Origin: Rhodocollybia butyracea | Lineage: Eukaryota > Basidiomycota > Agaricomycetes > Agaricales > Omphalotaceae | Assembly (NCBI GenBank): GCA_015501585.1 | Contig: JADNRY010000056.1 | Span: 186,001 to 250,000, forward strand | Reading direction: 5' to 3' | Length of the DNA stretch: 64,000 nt | Shown here: piece by piece, positions 12,024 through 22,836 of the stretch | Numbering within the stretch: the first letter of the stretch is position 1 | How the letters are laid out: each line of letters starts with the position of its first letter | Program-made: the position numbers and the translations under genes | Notes under the pieces: model-generated | The model's database searches: none | What the model saw: the letters and a program-made list of their open reading frames with translations, nothing else | What the model was told of the DNA's origin: nothing

Positions 12024-12372
12024 ATTTGAACGCCCCGATAGCTATCTGCACACATGTGCTATGATTACTTACTCATGATGGTTATACATATTGACATGCT
12101 GAGCCTTGTTTTCTGTATTAGGTTGAGCTTCATATCCACTAAGTATTGCCGTCAACGCTGTCGCGCTCCATACCAGTTGGAGTGTGTATCGCGACGTCCT
12201 TCCTGTCCCTTTCTCTTCTCTCACCATCCTCTAAGAGCCTGAAGACTCCGCCAGGATCTCCCATCGAACTCGCTTCATCTGATTCCAAGTCCGAAGCCCA
12301 TTCCCACGCCACAACGCCCCTCTTCGACTCTGTCTGGCATTATTCTTCCCGGTCTGTGACCCTGATCTCCTT

Positions 12373-12745
12373 ACCGGTGTCCACCTCGTCATCACATCAA
12401 TCAATGGGTGTAAGCAGGTGTAAGCCTCGTAAGATGGGCCCCACATGCCAGGCCCCCATCCTTGATTTGCGTCTTTTTCTCGGACCCCGGCGTATCAGCA
12501 CTTGGTCCCAAGCCGGCAATAAACCTAACCTAACCTAACCCTACATTGCGAATATTTCTGCCAATAATTCCAGATATCTTTAATAAGGCAAGAGTCCAGA
12601 AGGTCTACAGAACCTTCATGTAAGCCATACGAAACCGGTACGATAAGTGTGCGACAACATTGCAACAATCTTTCAGCAAATAACTCCAGCTGCCCAGTGC
12701 CAAGACTTAATATCACAGCCCGCCCGTCGTCCCGCCCTTTACGAC
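12373..12745 (+). repeat. Left arm of inverted repeat
   Basis: This segment matches the reverse complement of about 14438-14697 in blocks. The shared blocks are: the segment with cctcgtcatcacatcaatca; the ccccacatgccaggccccca block; gcgaatatttctgccaata; the gtaagccatac...gataagtg block; and cccgcccgt.gtcccgccctt. The left copy has an extra ~55 nt, absent from the right copy, that ends in CCTAA-type repeats. Confidence 0.7.
12521..12543 (+). repeat. Interstitial telomere-like repeat
   Basis: Three to four consecutive CCTAA/CCTAAC units ending in aaccctaca. The canonical fungal telomere is CCCTAA/TTAGGG, so this is a degenerate internal stretch. It sits in the part of the left repeat arm that is missing from the right arm. 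Confidence 0.55.
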
Positions 12746-14437
12746 AACTTCACCAACAGTTGTTCAACGACGCCATCCCGCTGTTTCCTACCAACTTTCT
12801 ATTTTTTAGCAATAAAATAAGTATATTTGTGCATTGAAGTCATGCCAAAATCAAGTAGTAAGTATGAGGAACTGGAGTTGAAAGGCTTCGAAGTTGTCAA
12901 GGCAGTACCACAGTGTGAGTGCTAGCTCCGTACATTCCTATGCCATACTGACGCTCCAGTAAGCACCGCAATACCTCTCGTTGACTCCTGACTCTGGACA
13001 CTGCATAATGGGGACTGTTGCCTACAATATTACTCAGTGTGCCGAAGACGCCGCTAACCTCATCTGTGAGACATGACCAGGAGCAACCTTCATGGGCAAA
13101 AGAATAAACAACCGCCGCAGCCACTTTGGTAACCTCAACGCTGGCATTGCGCATGGCAGAGGCTGTGTAGTAAGTACCTACTCTCTTTCCAGTAACCTAG
13201 AAACATCACAAGCGACGAAGCCAACACTGCGATTTTTGACAAGTTGATCGACCTACTTCCCTTCTAACGCTTATCCGGTTATGTGGTATCTCAACTTCGT
13301 TTTTCTTGAACTTACCTTCGACAGGTATCTTCAAAACCTGGGCACCATGACTGTATGGATACTGCAGTGGTATGTGGTTCGAGGTTCCCTTTTTTGCATT
13401 TTTGACAACAGTGTAATAGCTTCAGCGGCATTTAGCCCTTGCACTGTATGTATCCCTCATATTGACTTTGGAAACTCACAGTTTCTTTGATGCTGGATAT
13501 GGAGCCTCGGTTGGTTTGATTGGAGGAAACGTGGCCACTTGATACTTGAGACTTCGGACTTGTTATTGAGTTTCCTCCCGGTACAGTGATCGCAATTGCT
13601 TCAGGTGTTTGCCGCCAGATGATAAGTAACACGCGTGTAGGTAAAAACGAAGCCCACTACTCATTTACCCATCTGGAGGAAATTTTCGCTGGGTTGACCA
13701 CAGATTTCGGACAAGGAGACGTACCATGCATCGTTGACTGCTAAAGAGGCTGAAGAAGAGAGAGTATGCAAGGAAGGGCGCTGGGGAATGGGTTTAAAAT
13801 TATCCTCTACATTAGAAGGGCTTGGGCTTCATACGTAGTCTATGAAATATGATTGCTTTACACTTCTGCAGTTTTTCATTCGAGATTTTACTGTCAACGG
13901 AGTGCGGCTGCTCATCAAATACTTGAGTTCGATGCTTGCAGCGTTGAGCACAACGGATCAAGGATATTTTGACCCAATATTTTAGCATAGATATGTTCCT
14001 TCAGAGGGAACAATTTTCTGTGTGTATGTTATAACCCTAACCTACCTAAACATGGCTCAGCCAAAGCCCGAGGACCTAACTTGAGCTTGACGCTGCACCT
14101 CTCCCAAACTTCACAGTACCAATGTATGAGTGTACTGAACTTTGCATACCGCCAGCCTTTCCTTTGCCCATGGCATCAACTTACAACTTACTTACAGTAC
14201 AGATTGGATTGGTAGAAACAGTGGGGAAGTATGCGTGAAACCGGTGATCGCCTCGTAAATAGCTGGCTGGGTGAGTTTTAGATAGATTGTATAGCTGCAA
14301 TAAAGAGCAGGACGAAGGGTAGCCAGCAGTGAAGGCAGGATGGATGTAGTTGGTTAACTCAGCATGACGAAGGCGGATTGGCCGGGGTTACTTTTTGATT
14401 CCCCTTTGGTCACTCGGCGGGATAATGGGCACAAGTC

Positions 14438-14697
14438 GGGATAAAGGGCGGGACAACGGGCGGGACAACAAGTGGCCGTTATGATGTAGACCTCTTGATC
14501 TTGCAATAAGTACAGTAGGCAATCATTTTGCCGCAACACTTATCGCACCGGTTTCATATGGCTTACATCTCTTGCCTTATTGGCAGAAATATTCGTACTT
14601 AGGGAAAGACGCAAATCAAGGGATGGGGGCCTGGCATGTGGGGCCCATCTTACCAGGCTTACACCCATTGATTGATGTGATGACGAGGTGCCGGTGT
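14438..14697 (-). repeat. Right arm of inverted repeat
   Basis: Reverse-complement partner of 12373-12745, with the same block order and small indels. No transposase is visible in the 1.7 kb between the arms, so this is either a non-autonomous terminal-inverted-repeat element or two copies of a short repeat inserted in opposite orientation. Confidence 0.7.
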
Positions 14698-15255
14698 CAC
14701 TCCGGGTCAAGGCAGATGTTTTCAAGCTGTGTGAAACTTTGGAAGAGCATCCTCATCTAGGTAAAATTGAATCGTCACCGGGAGGGAGCTGGTAAAGGCA
14801 CGTAACGCGTTAAACTGTAAGCAGAGAACGATTAACCTTGGGAAACCGGAAGCAAATTGTCGCAGGCTTCAAAATTGCCGCTAGGCAAGCCTAATAAGGG
14901 AATACCTAATTGGGATTTGGAGACAGGAAGACTTTTTTGAGACTTCATTAGCCACGTATCATACAATTAATACAGTGTACCATGTTCAAAAGGCCCAAAG
15001 TGTAACGACAAAGTGCAGGAGGTCAAACGTACATCAGCTGCAAGAATTCTCATCTGCAAATCCTAATCGAGTCTTGCCTTATTAGGCTAAGCGCCCAGGC
15101 CCGTCACTCCGAAAAAGTCCACAAACTCGACTTTCATTCGCTCATGAAGGCGAAAAGGAATCCGATTACCATATTACTTAAGCGACTGTGAACCTGACCT
15201 TATAACCGAAGTGTACACTGTACTTATTCCCTTAACTTCTTTTCCCGCACTGAAG

Positions 15256-17815
15256 ATGATTCCCTCTCGTTTCTTCAGGGCTTTTCATGGACGGAAAGCT
15301 TCTACGTTATCCGTTGCTCAGGGAGCCTCACACCCACCACTTGATAACAGGACTCTTTCCAACTTTTTCGTCCAGGAAATCCTCCATAACCACAGCACGA
15401 GGCCAGCTTTAATATGCCCCTCTGAGAAAGCTGGTGCTCATGGCGGGCCGATTTCGAGAAATCTGGGAAGAGCTTCACATTTAGCCTGGGATTTCGAGGA
15501 ATTTTGGCGTCATATAGATGCTGTCTCGAGGGGGCTTCTTCTTTTGGGTGTTCAGAAAGGTGATGTCATTAGTGTGATAATGGGTAACAATAGGTATGTT
15601 TATGGCCATTTTGCAGTCTCTTACTTCTTTCTGACATTGTCTTAGCGCGTATGCCATCCTTCAATGGGCTGCGGCGCGTATCGGTGCTGTTCTTGCAACT
15701 ATCAACCCTTCGTATCACATAGATGAACTGGCTAGCACTTTAAAACTTGTCGGGACTAAACATCTTATCATCATGCCCGTACTGCGACACACTCAGTATC
15801 TTAAGTCACTCATCACCCGGTTTCCCGGTTTAGCAAGTTCGCGACCGGGTAACATTCAAGAATCTGAGTTACCTGAGCTACGGAATCTTATTGTAGTAAA
15901 CAACCCGCCACATGAACACGACCTTGTGGAACCTGCCATTGACTGGCGGGACATGATCTTATGGAGCGAGCACACAAAGGAAGCAAAATTAATAAAAGAT
16001 ATTGCTGAAGGCCTGCATAAAGACGAGATCATCAACTTGCAGTTTACGAGGTTGGTCTCTTTACCATTTAGAAGTAATATCTCATAATTGACGATTTTCC
16101 AGTGGGACCACCGGCGCGCCCAAAGCTGTTTCGGTACGTCTATCATCGTCATGGTACTGATAAGGTTTTTACTTATGGACGCAGTTGACACATCACAATT
16201 TGCTCAACAATGGTATCTTTATAGGCCGCTCCATGAACATCGACGAGAAGGATATATTATGTGGCTGGTTTTTAACTTTTCGTTTGCGTCAAATCTGATC
16301 TCAAGTTTAGGCAATGTTCCTCCTCTGTTCCATTGCTTTGATGAGTGTTACCGTTGCGCTTTCAATTCGGTGTGTACTAACAGACTTTTTCCTCCTTCTA
16401 TACGCTTAGTCCTTGGGAACCTTGCTTTTTGGTCGCATAGCGCCTGCGTTGTGTATCCCTCTGAATCCTTCGATCCAGTAGCAATTGTGAATGCTCTCAC
16501 CAAGGAACATTGCACCGCTTTACACGGCGTTCCAACGCATTTCCTTGGAATCCTTTCGGAAGTGACAAGGAAAAGAGCTTTGGGTGAGGAGGTTGATCTA
16601 AGTAATCTCCGGTTCGTATGCTGTTGGCCCATATTAATGAGCCCAATTAAAACCTTGATCATTTTCACTTTGCAGGACTGGAATTGCTGCGGGTACCAGT
16701 GTACCCATAGATCTTATGCGAAGGCTTATAACTGAGCTCAACCTTCGTGACTTGACAAATGCGTACGGAATGAGTATGTAATAATTTTATTTCAGCCTCC
16801 TCATACCCTAATTATATCCATATCTGTAGCGGAAACCAGCCCTGTCTCGTTCCAAACAACGCCTGCTGATCCCCTCATCAATCGCGTTGAAACCGTTGGC
16901 AAGATTCTGCCGCATGTCAAAGCAAAAATCATCGACCCGCAGGGTAAGATAGTTCCCGTGGGTACACCGGGGCAGGTTTGTGTTGCTGGGTATCTGTTAC
17001 AAAAAGGGTAGGGATACCCACTATTCGCGTATGTTTTGCCTAAGTTTTATCAGATACTGGAATGATGAGGAACACACGCATCAAGTTGCATATAAAGATG
17101 CAGGAGATGACTCGGATACCGTGTGGATGCATACAGGAGATGAGGGGATACTGGATGAGGAGGGATATCTAAGAAGTACGTTTCATATTGGACCTTAGGT
17201 GCTCTCAAGATATCATTAACTTTTTTTACATCACAGTCGTTGGTCGGATGAAGGATATCATCATCAGTAAGTTCCAATGATAAACCTCTGTCATCTGGGG
17301 TAGATCGCTGACGGAAATCACCGAAACAAGGGGGCGGGGAGGTAAGCACTGAAAATGGTTTTCTCTCAGACTGATTTACTATGAGAACTTTCGTAGAATC
17401 TCTTCCCTGTCCAAATTGAAAATACCTTGGTTGCAAACACCCTAATCCGTGAGGCTGCCGTCGTCGCTGTTCCAGACAAGGAATACGGGGAGGTTGTAGG
17501 CGCGTGGATTGTGCGAGATACAGATTCTAACTCCAAGGAGAAGCTATCGAGAGACCATGTTAGAAAAATAGTTCGAGAGACCATGAATCCTCAGGTAATT
17601 GTCCTTCGAGTCCTGTCAAATAGTCTCAAAACTAAACTTGTATCCAACTATCACCACCCTTCTTGTAGTGCTCTCCGGCATGGGTCTGGTTTGTCGGCGA
17701 GGATGGAACTTCCGAGGAGCTTCCAAAAACTGCGAGTGGGAAGGTGATGAAGCATATATTGAGGAAGTGGAGTAAAGAGCTTGCTGAAGCAGGGGTTGGG
17801 AGAGTGAAAAGCTGA
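15256..17815 (+). CDS. Acyl-CoA synthetase / AMP-dependent ligase (medium-chain acyl-CoA ligase type)
   Basis: I reconstruct 13 exons totalling 1872 nt, 623 aa. Core adenylation motifs are all present and split by introns: TSGTTGAPKAVS (A3), VPPLFHCF, NAYGMTETSPVSFQ (A5), MHTGDEGILDEEGYLR (A7), VGRMKDIIIRGGENLFP (A8) and LPKTASGKVMKH with the catalytic Lys (A10). The enzyme activates a fatty or related acid with ATP and joins it to CoA. The Arg-rich, acid-free N-terminus (MIPSRFFRAFHGRKAS) suggests mitochondrial import. Two coding exons are tiny: 17237-17266 (30 nt) and 17331-17341 (11 nt, part of RGGE). The intron at 16347-16409 is a multiple of three and stop-free, so its retention would stay in frame. 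Chain-length preference cannot be read. Confidence 0.92.
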
Positions 17816-18114
17816 GAATTCGTACGAAGTTTGTAAGCCGTCAAGACGAGATGGAAACTGGTAAGGGTTCCTTAAGGTCTCGATTTGTTCCCTACTGAGT
17901 ATTCAAAAGATTGACACCGGCTATCTAACTGCCACGGCGATTTTTTTTATCGATTTTCTCAGCTAGTCCCACCCTCCAGCTGTGCATGTGCGTTCGCGTT
18001 GATGCATCCTCCCGCGCAAAAGCTCCTCATTTATCATTAAGCACCTTATGTATCATATGTCTGTTTAAGAGTTATTAGGATCAGACTGTAGGTGCTTTTC
18101 CTCCAAGTACCATA

Positions 18115-19532
18115 ATGTCCAAGTCACGATCTGGGGCTGCTGCTGCAGCCAACATTTGTGTTGTTGGTGCTGCTGGGGTATGTATTTAAAACCATCGATA
18201 TCAATTTACATATGCCACTAGTAGCTTATTGGAATCCGGCACACCTTACACTGTCTCTCAAGCCCTCTCGTCAACTTGACATCCATTGTTGATCCGGCTC
18301 CTGCAGGTGCCGAACTTGCTGCAAAATACAACTTGGTACACTTTACTGATCTGGACGGGATGCTTGCTGCCCGAGGAAGAAGCGAAATTTTGGTTAGTGG
18401 AGTTATTCTTGCAACTCCGAATACAACACATGTCCCGCTTGGAATCAAGCTAGTCAACGCAGGTATTCATGTCCTGGTGGAGAAAGTGAGCATATATAAT
18501 TGAATTGGGTACCAGGAGACTCAACGCCCATCTTAGCCACTGTCAGTCACTGTAGAAAGTGGCAAGTCTTTACTCGTCGAAAATATCAAACCAGGATGCG
18601 GCAGGATACTTGTTGGTCACCATCGCCGATTCAACACGTATGTTATCCAGGCGAAGAAGATGATTGATGAAGGCCGCAGTCAGAATGCTCTATGGGTTAT
18701 TATTTACTAACTAATGATCAAACCTTCGGTACAGTTCTCGCGGTACAAGGAACCTGGACTCTTCTCAAGCCCCTTTCCTATTTTTCATCTCCAACGTCTT
18801 GGAGGAAAGAGCTCGGGAGTGGGGGTACAATTCTCATCAACCTCATTCATGAGCTCGATCTACTCCGATACTTCATGGGTGATGTCGTTAAAGTGTACTG
18901 TGAAAGAGGACACTCAATCCGGAATTTTGAGGTAGAGGAAACCGGCGCAGTGGTATTGAGTTTCAAGAACGGTGCGGTGGGAACGTTCATTTTTAGTGAT
19001 GCAGTGGCATCGCCGCACAGCTGGGAAGGAGCAAGTACGTGTGTGCCTCAGACTCTACTGGTTGCTTGATTCATGAATGCTCTCAATTTAGCTGGTGAGA
19101 ACCCGAATATCGCGTTTACGGTGAGCAGATCGGCTTCTTCGCTTTTGAAAGTTGTTTCTTCTGCTCTTCTGTACCTTGGAGCTGATTAAATTGGTTCCTA
19201 TAACCAAGGGCGGAACCGTATATACCTTTTTTGGCACTCGTGCAACCACAGCTATCCCCGACCTCAAACTCTATCATTATGATAAACCGGACGGTTGTTG
19301 GAGTGATCCTATGTCTGTCCAGCCGCCACCTAGGTACATGGAATCAACAGGAATGAACGAGCCACTTCTCCGACAGCTGGAGTACTTTGCCAAGGGCGTC
19401 AAGGAAACAGATCTACTAGTGAGCGGGGGATTAGGATGCAGTGGTGTTGAGGGTTTGAAGAATATAATTCTATTAGAGGCCATTAGGGAGAGCATGATAA
19501 AAGGTGTTCCATTGGATGTAAATAACGTGTAA
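18115..19532 (+). CDS. Gfo/Idh/MocA-family NAD(P)-dependent oxidoreductase
   Basis: Six exons (18115-18177, 18225-18485, 18537-18678, 18735-19034, 19091-19119, 19209-19532) sum to 1119 nt and encode 372 aa. The N-terminal Rossmann fold shows a dinucleotide-binding VVGAAGLIG-type loop, then ATPNTTHVPLG and a VEK element (E and K line the active site in this family). The second domain carries HHRRFNTY and GGTILINLIHELDLLRYFMGD with the conserved His-x3-Asp-type catalytic region. Members act on sugars, inositols or related cyclic substrates, so the exact reaction is unknown. No signal peptide, so it is probably cytosolic. The last intron (89 nt) is longer than its neighbours and its acceptor is less certain. 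Confidence 0.88.
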
Positions 19533-19659
19533 ACTGATTGCCTGATCACTTCGCCGTGTCTTGACGCGTCGAGGTATATCACGTGGTACACTTTGTCACC
19601 GTCACCAGCTCGTCACGTTGACGTTCAACCATAAACTTGAAGGCAGATATCTAATAAGC

Positions 19660-21686
19660 ATGGCGAAACGAAAGCGGGATCAATCGGAGGAAGACGGAGA
19701 GTATAATCCAGGAAAATCCTCTCGCCAATCTTCCAAACGAGGCAGCAAGCTTATTCGGGACACAAACCCTAATTCGCTAGTTACCCATGAAAAGGAGCAG
19801 TCGACTCGACATTCTAAATCAATCCATATCGTGTCAAAGCCGCTTCCTATTCGACGAGCGCTACTGAAGTGGTATGCCACTGTTCGCGACTCTCGTGGTA
19901 TGCCGTGGAGGAAGCCGTACGACCCCAACCTCAGGATAGAGGAACGTTCACAAAGGGCTTACGAAGTGTGTACTGGCAGCTATATAGCGAACTATCTGAC
20001 AATTCACTAGGTTTGGGTGAGGTGAGTAAAACAAACTGTTACCAACAATATCCTCGTTGATTATCCAAAGCGAAGTGATGCTGCAGGTACGTTAAATATC
20101 ATACAACGTGGTACTAGTGATTTTGAGATACCATCCAGCAAACTCAAGTTGCGACCGTCATACCCTACTACCAAGCGTGGATGGTAAAGTGAGACTCTTG
20201 CGTTCTCGTCTATGTGCTCACTAAGTATCCACTCTCCAGATTTCCGACAATTGCTGACCTTGTGAGTCGATCCTAGTCTGTCTAAAGTATACATTAATAA
20301 TTGTCTATATTCTAGGCCAATTCGTCCATAGAACAAGTGAACGCACTCTGGAAGGGGCTAGGATACTATTCCCGAGCCAGCCGTTTGCTGCAAGGCGCCC
20401 AAAAGGTTGTGAAAGACTATCAAGGAATATTCCCCGGAAATTCGAAGGACATGGAACAGAACATCCCTGGAGTTGGCCGGTACAGCGCTGGGGCCATCGC
20501 GTCAATTGCTTACGGAGAACGTGTTCCAGTCGTAAGCCTGTACTATTATTTGAAATTTCTTTTTGTCTTACTACCATGTAAAAGCTCGATGGAAACGTAC
20601 ATCGTCTCTTCAGTCGGTTTTTGGCGCTCCACGCCTTGCCCAAATCAAAGTCAACTCTTGACATTCTGTGGGCCGCTGCAACGGCTATGGTAGAGCGTGA
20701 AGATGATACACCATCAGATAATCCTCATTCCCCTGCCAATGCAACAGACTATCCGGGGGACATCAATCAAGCACTCATCGAGCTAGGCAGTACCATCTGC
20801 AAGGTACGTGACCCTAACTGCAGTGTCTGTCCTTTGGGTTCCTGGTGTGGCGCGTACAACGAAACAGAAATAGTGAGTACTACATTTATTCCTCACATCC
20901 GTCGCTTGACTTTTTCAATAGCCTTTAGGAGATATCGAAGATCTTTGTACTTTGTGCGAGCCGCTGCCAGAAGGACAGGGCGGCGTGACAGCTTTTCCAA
21001 TGAAAGTCGAGAAAAAAAAGGCCAGAGCGGAGCTGGATATTGTCAGTATCGTTGAATGGCGATCCCAGGAATTCCGAAAATTTTTATTGGTCAGAAGACC
21101 AGATAAAGGTAAGTACCAACCTGCCTGTTTCTACTCTCGCTCTTGTGTTGACCGCCTCAGGTCTTCTTGCTGGGTTATATGAATTTCCTGCCACTTCCAA
21201 CATTCCTTCCTCAAAATTAAAGGCAGCAATGTCAGAGTTGGCGCACAAACAGCTGCTTGATGTACTCGAAGATTCCGTGGCATCTTATAAAGGGAAAAAG
21301 TCCAAGCAGAAAGAAGGCGATCTCTCAGCTGGCTCTAAATACCAGATAACAAGCATCAAACCTGTAGGAGATGTACCGCATACCTTCTCTCATATCAAAA
21401 AAAACCTACAGGGTTCAATGGGTGGTAATCGAGGGTGGCGACGAGCCTCCGCAGATTAAACGGCCTTTCACTACGCAAAAACATGATGTAGAAGGGCAGG
21501 ATGGAATGTCCTTGAACGCTTTTTGGACGTCTATCACCGACGTCGCGAACGCAAAGTACGTTCATTTCATCTATCAACGGAAAGCAATATTTTTAGCTTA
21601 GTGCATTTCGTAGCATTGGCACGGGTGTTGGCAAAATATGGAATCTTGCGTTATCAACGTTTGAGAAGGATATTGATAGCATTTAG
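19660..21686 (+). CDS. MYH1: MutY-type A/G-specific adenine DNA glycosylase (one apparent frameshift)
   Basis: Base-excision-repair enzyme that removes adenine mispaired with 8-oxoguanine. Ten exons: 19660-19965, 20011-20021, 20071-20086, 20139-20188, 20240-20261, 20316-20531, 20585-20872, 20922-21108, 21161-21555 and 21614-21686. Visible motifs: PWRKPYDP, VWVSEVMLQQTQVATV, the HhH-GPD segment IPGVGRYSAGAIASIAYGE with catalytic Asp in VLDGNVHRL, and a full 4Fe-4S loop C-x6-C-x2-C-x5-C near 20,810-20,850. A C-terminal NUDIX-like 8-oxoG-recognition domain follows (GLLAGLYEFP, SHIKKTYRVQW). The A8 run at 21397-21404 breaks the frame; seven A give KKTYRVQW and a total of 1563 nt (520 aa). The basic, Ser-rich N-terminus suggests a nuclear form. 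Confidence 0.93.
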
Positions 21687-22836
21687 AACGTGTAGGACGT
21701 ACATATCACTATCGAAAATACCGCGCCTCTGTTTCATTCAGCCTTAAAACATCTCTGACAAGGTAAGCCTTAAACGACATTCATCAAAACCTGGACAGAG
21801 TTACTACTGCTTCACGCGAATCTACTGGGATCCCAGACTTGAACTGAGGTTTCTCATAAGTCTTCACAAGCTCCGGTCATTTGCCGGTCAGCTCGGTGCA
21901 TAGCACTGTGCACTAACATAAACTCCAGGGGAGTGAGTGCATTTTTACCTTTGTGCATCGGTCCGGTTCGTCTGTCATGAGCTCAATGGTTCATATAATA
22001 GGGTTCCACTTGCCTCAAAGCGTCGGAATCAAGGGCAAGTGAGATAGACTTACGCACGATTTAAAGTCGGAATTCAGTTTTTCCTTGTGCGTCCCAGGGC
22101 AACCTCCGTCATCGCCTATTATCTCCCATAGCATGTTTGGCAACATATTTTCTGGCAGGCAATCTTCTACATTGAGGGACCACTTCCGTGGCAACAATTC
22201 CACAAGAGTTACATCAGATCCTAATCGTTGCTGTTCTTCTGTCCATGTCCAACACTGACAAATGAGAGCAGCCATTTATGACCAACATGTGTATACAGGC
22301 TTGCTCTCGAAATTTGCATCAGGTTAAGGTCAAGTTAAGGTTTTAAAATTTAGGACATGCCGGACACTGTTATGGATGTATTCAGATAAGACCCATTGAA
22401 CCATAAGGGGGACTGCTCTCTGCTTCGATCCACACGATGGACTAAGTGTATTGAAACATGAACAACACGCAATTTTGGTGATGTCGACTTGAGGAAACTT
22501 CGATTATCATTAGCAAGATCCAATAAGGTGACGGTGATTGAGCCTTGGGGCCTTGCTCCCCTTGTATTGAAGGATCTCAGATTTCTCACCTCTTTCTGGT
22601 CAGTCAATAATTGCTCACAACCTCTCCGCTCCGTTCTGTCGGCGATGTGGGACTCGCACCATTTACACAAGCCATTAAACCGGCGTGAGACGACTTTCTT
22701 GAGCCATCATTACGTCCAAAGTCGCATATGTACGCTACATACCGTCTCTCATGGCTAATTCCGATGTTTCTAGAGCTTCGGCTAACTGAGTATTTAGACC
22801 GCGAGGGATTGTCAAGGTTCAAGTGGTTCCCTGGGC
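21687..22836. other. Intergenic, 1.15 kb
   Basis: Nothing convincing found. An 86-codon frame on the minus strand (22015-22275) has a Cys/Trp-rich start but no recognised domain and no splice partners. A tRNA-like T-arm on the minus strand near 21,830 was rejected. The 3' part probably contains the promoter and 5' UTR of the WOPR gene. Confidence 0.4.

Larger units (their letters stand above)
12024..15255. other. 3.2-kb gene-poor region with inverted repeats
   Basis: No gene could be supported on either strand. Short open frames (for example 12897-13154 on - and 13281-13490 on +) lack domains. The main content is the inverted-repeat pair described separately, and CCTAA-type telomere-like repeats near 12521 and 14034. 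The last few hundred bases before 15256 probably form the acyl-CoA synthetase promoter. Confidence 0.5.

Noticed and set aside
12841..13160. Possible small plus-strand gene starting MPKSSSKYEELELKG
   Set aside because: The frame after the putative intron does not agree with a credible continuation, and the minus strand offers an equally good but unsupported frame.
21810..21900. tRNA-like T-arm on the minus strand (ctcag TTCAAGT ctggg)
   Set aside because: The T-stem pairs, but no matching 5' acceptor strand, D-arm or anticodon arm occurs at the right distance.
22015..22275. 86-codon minus-strand frame with Cys/Trp-rich start
   Set aside because: No domain, no splice partners and no context; kept only as part of the intergenic description.
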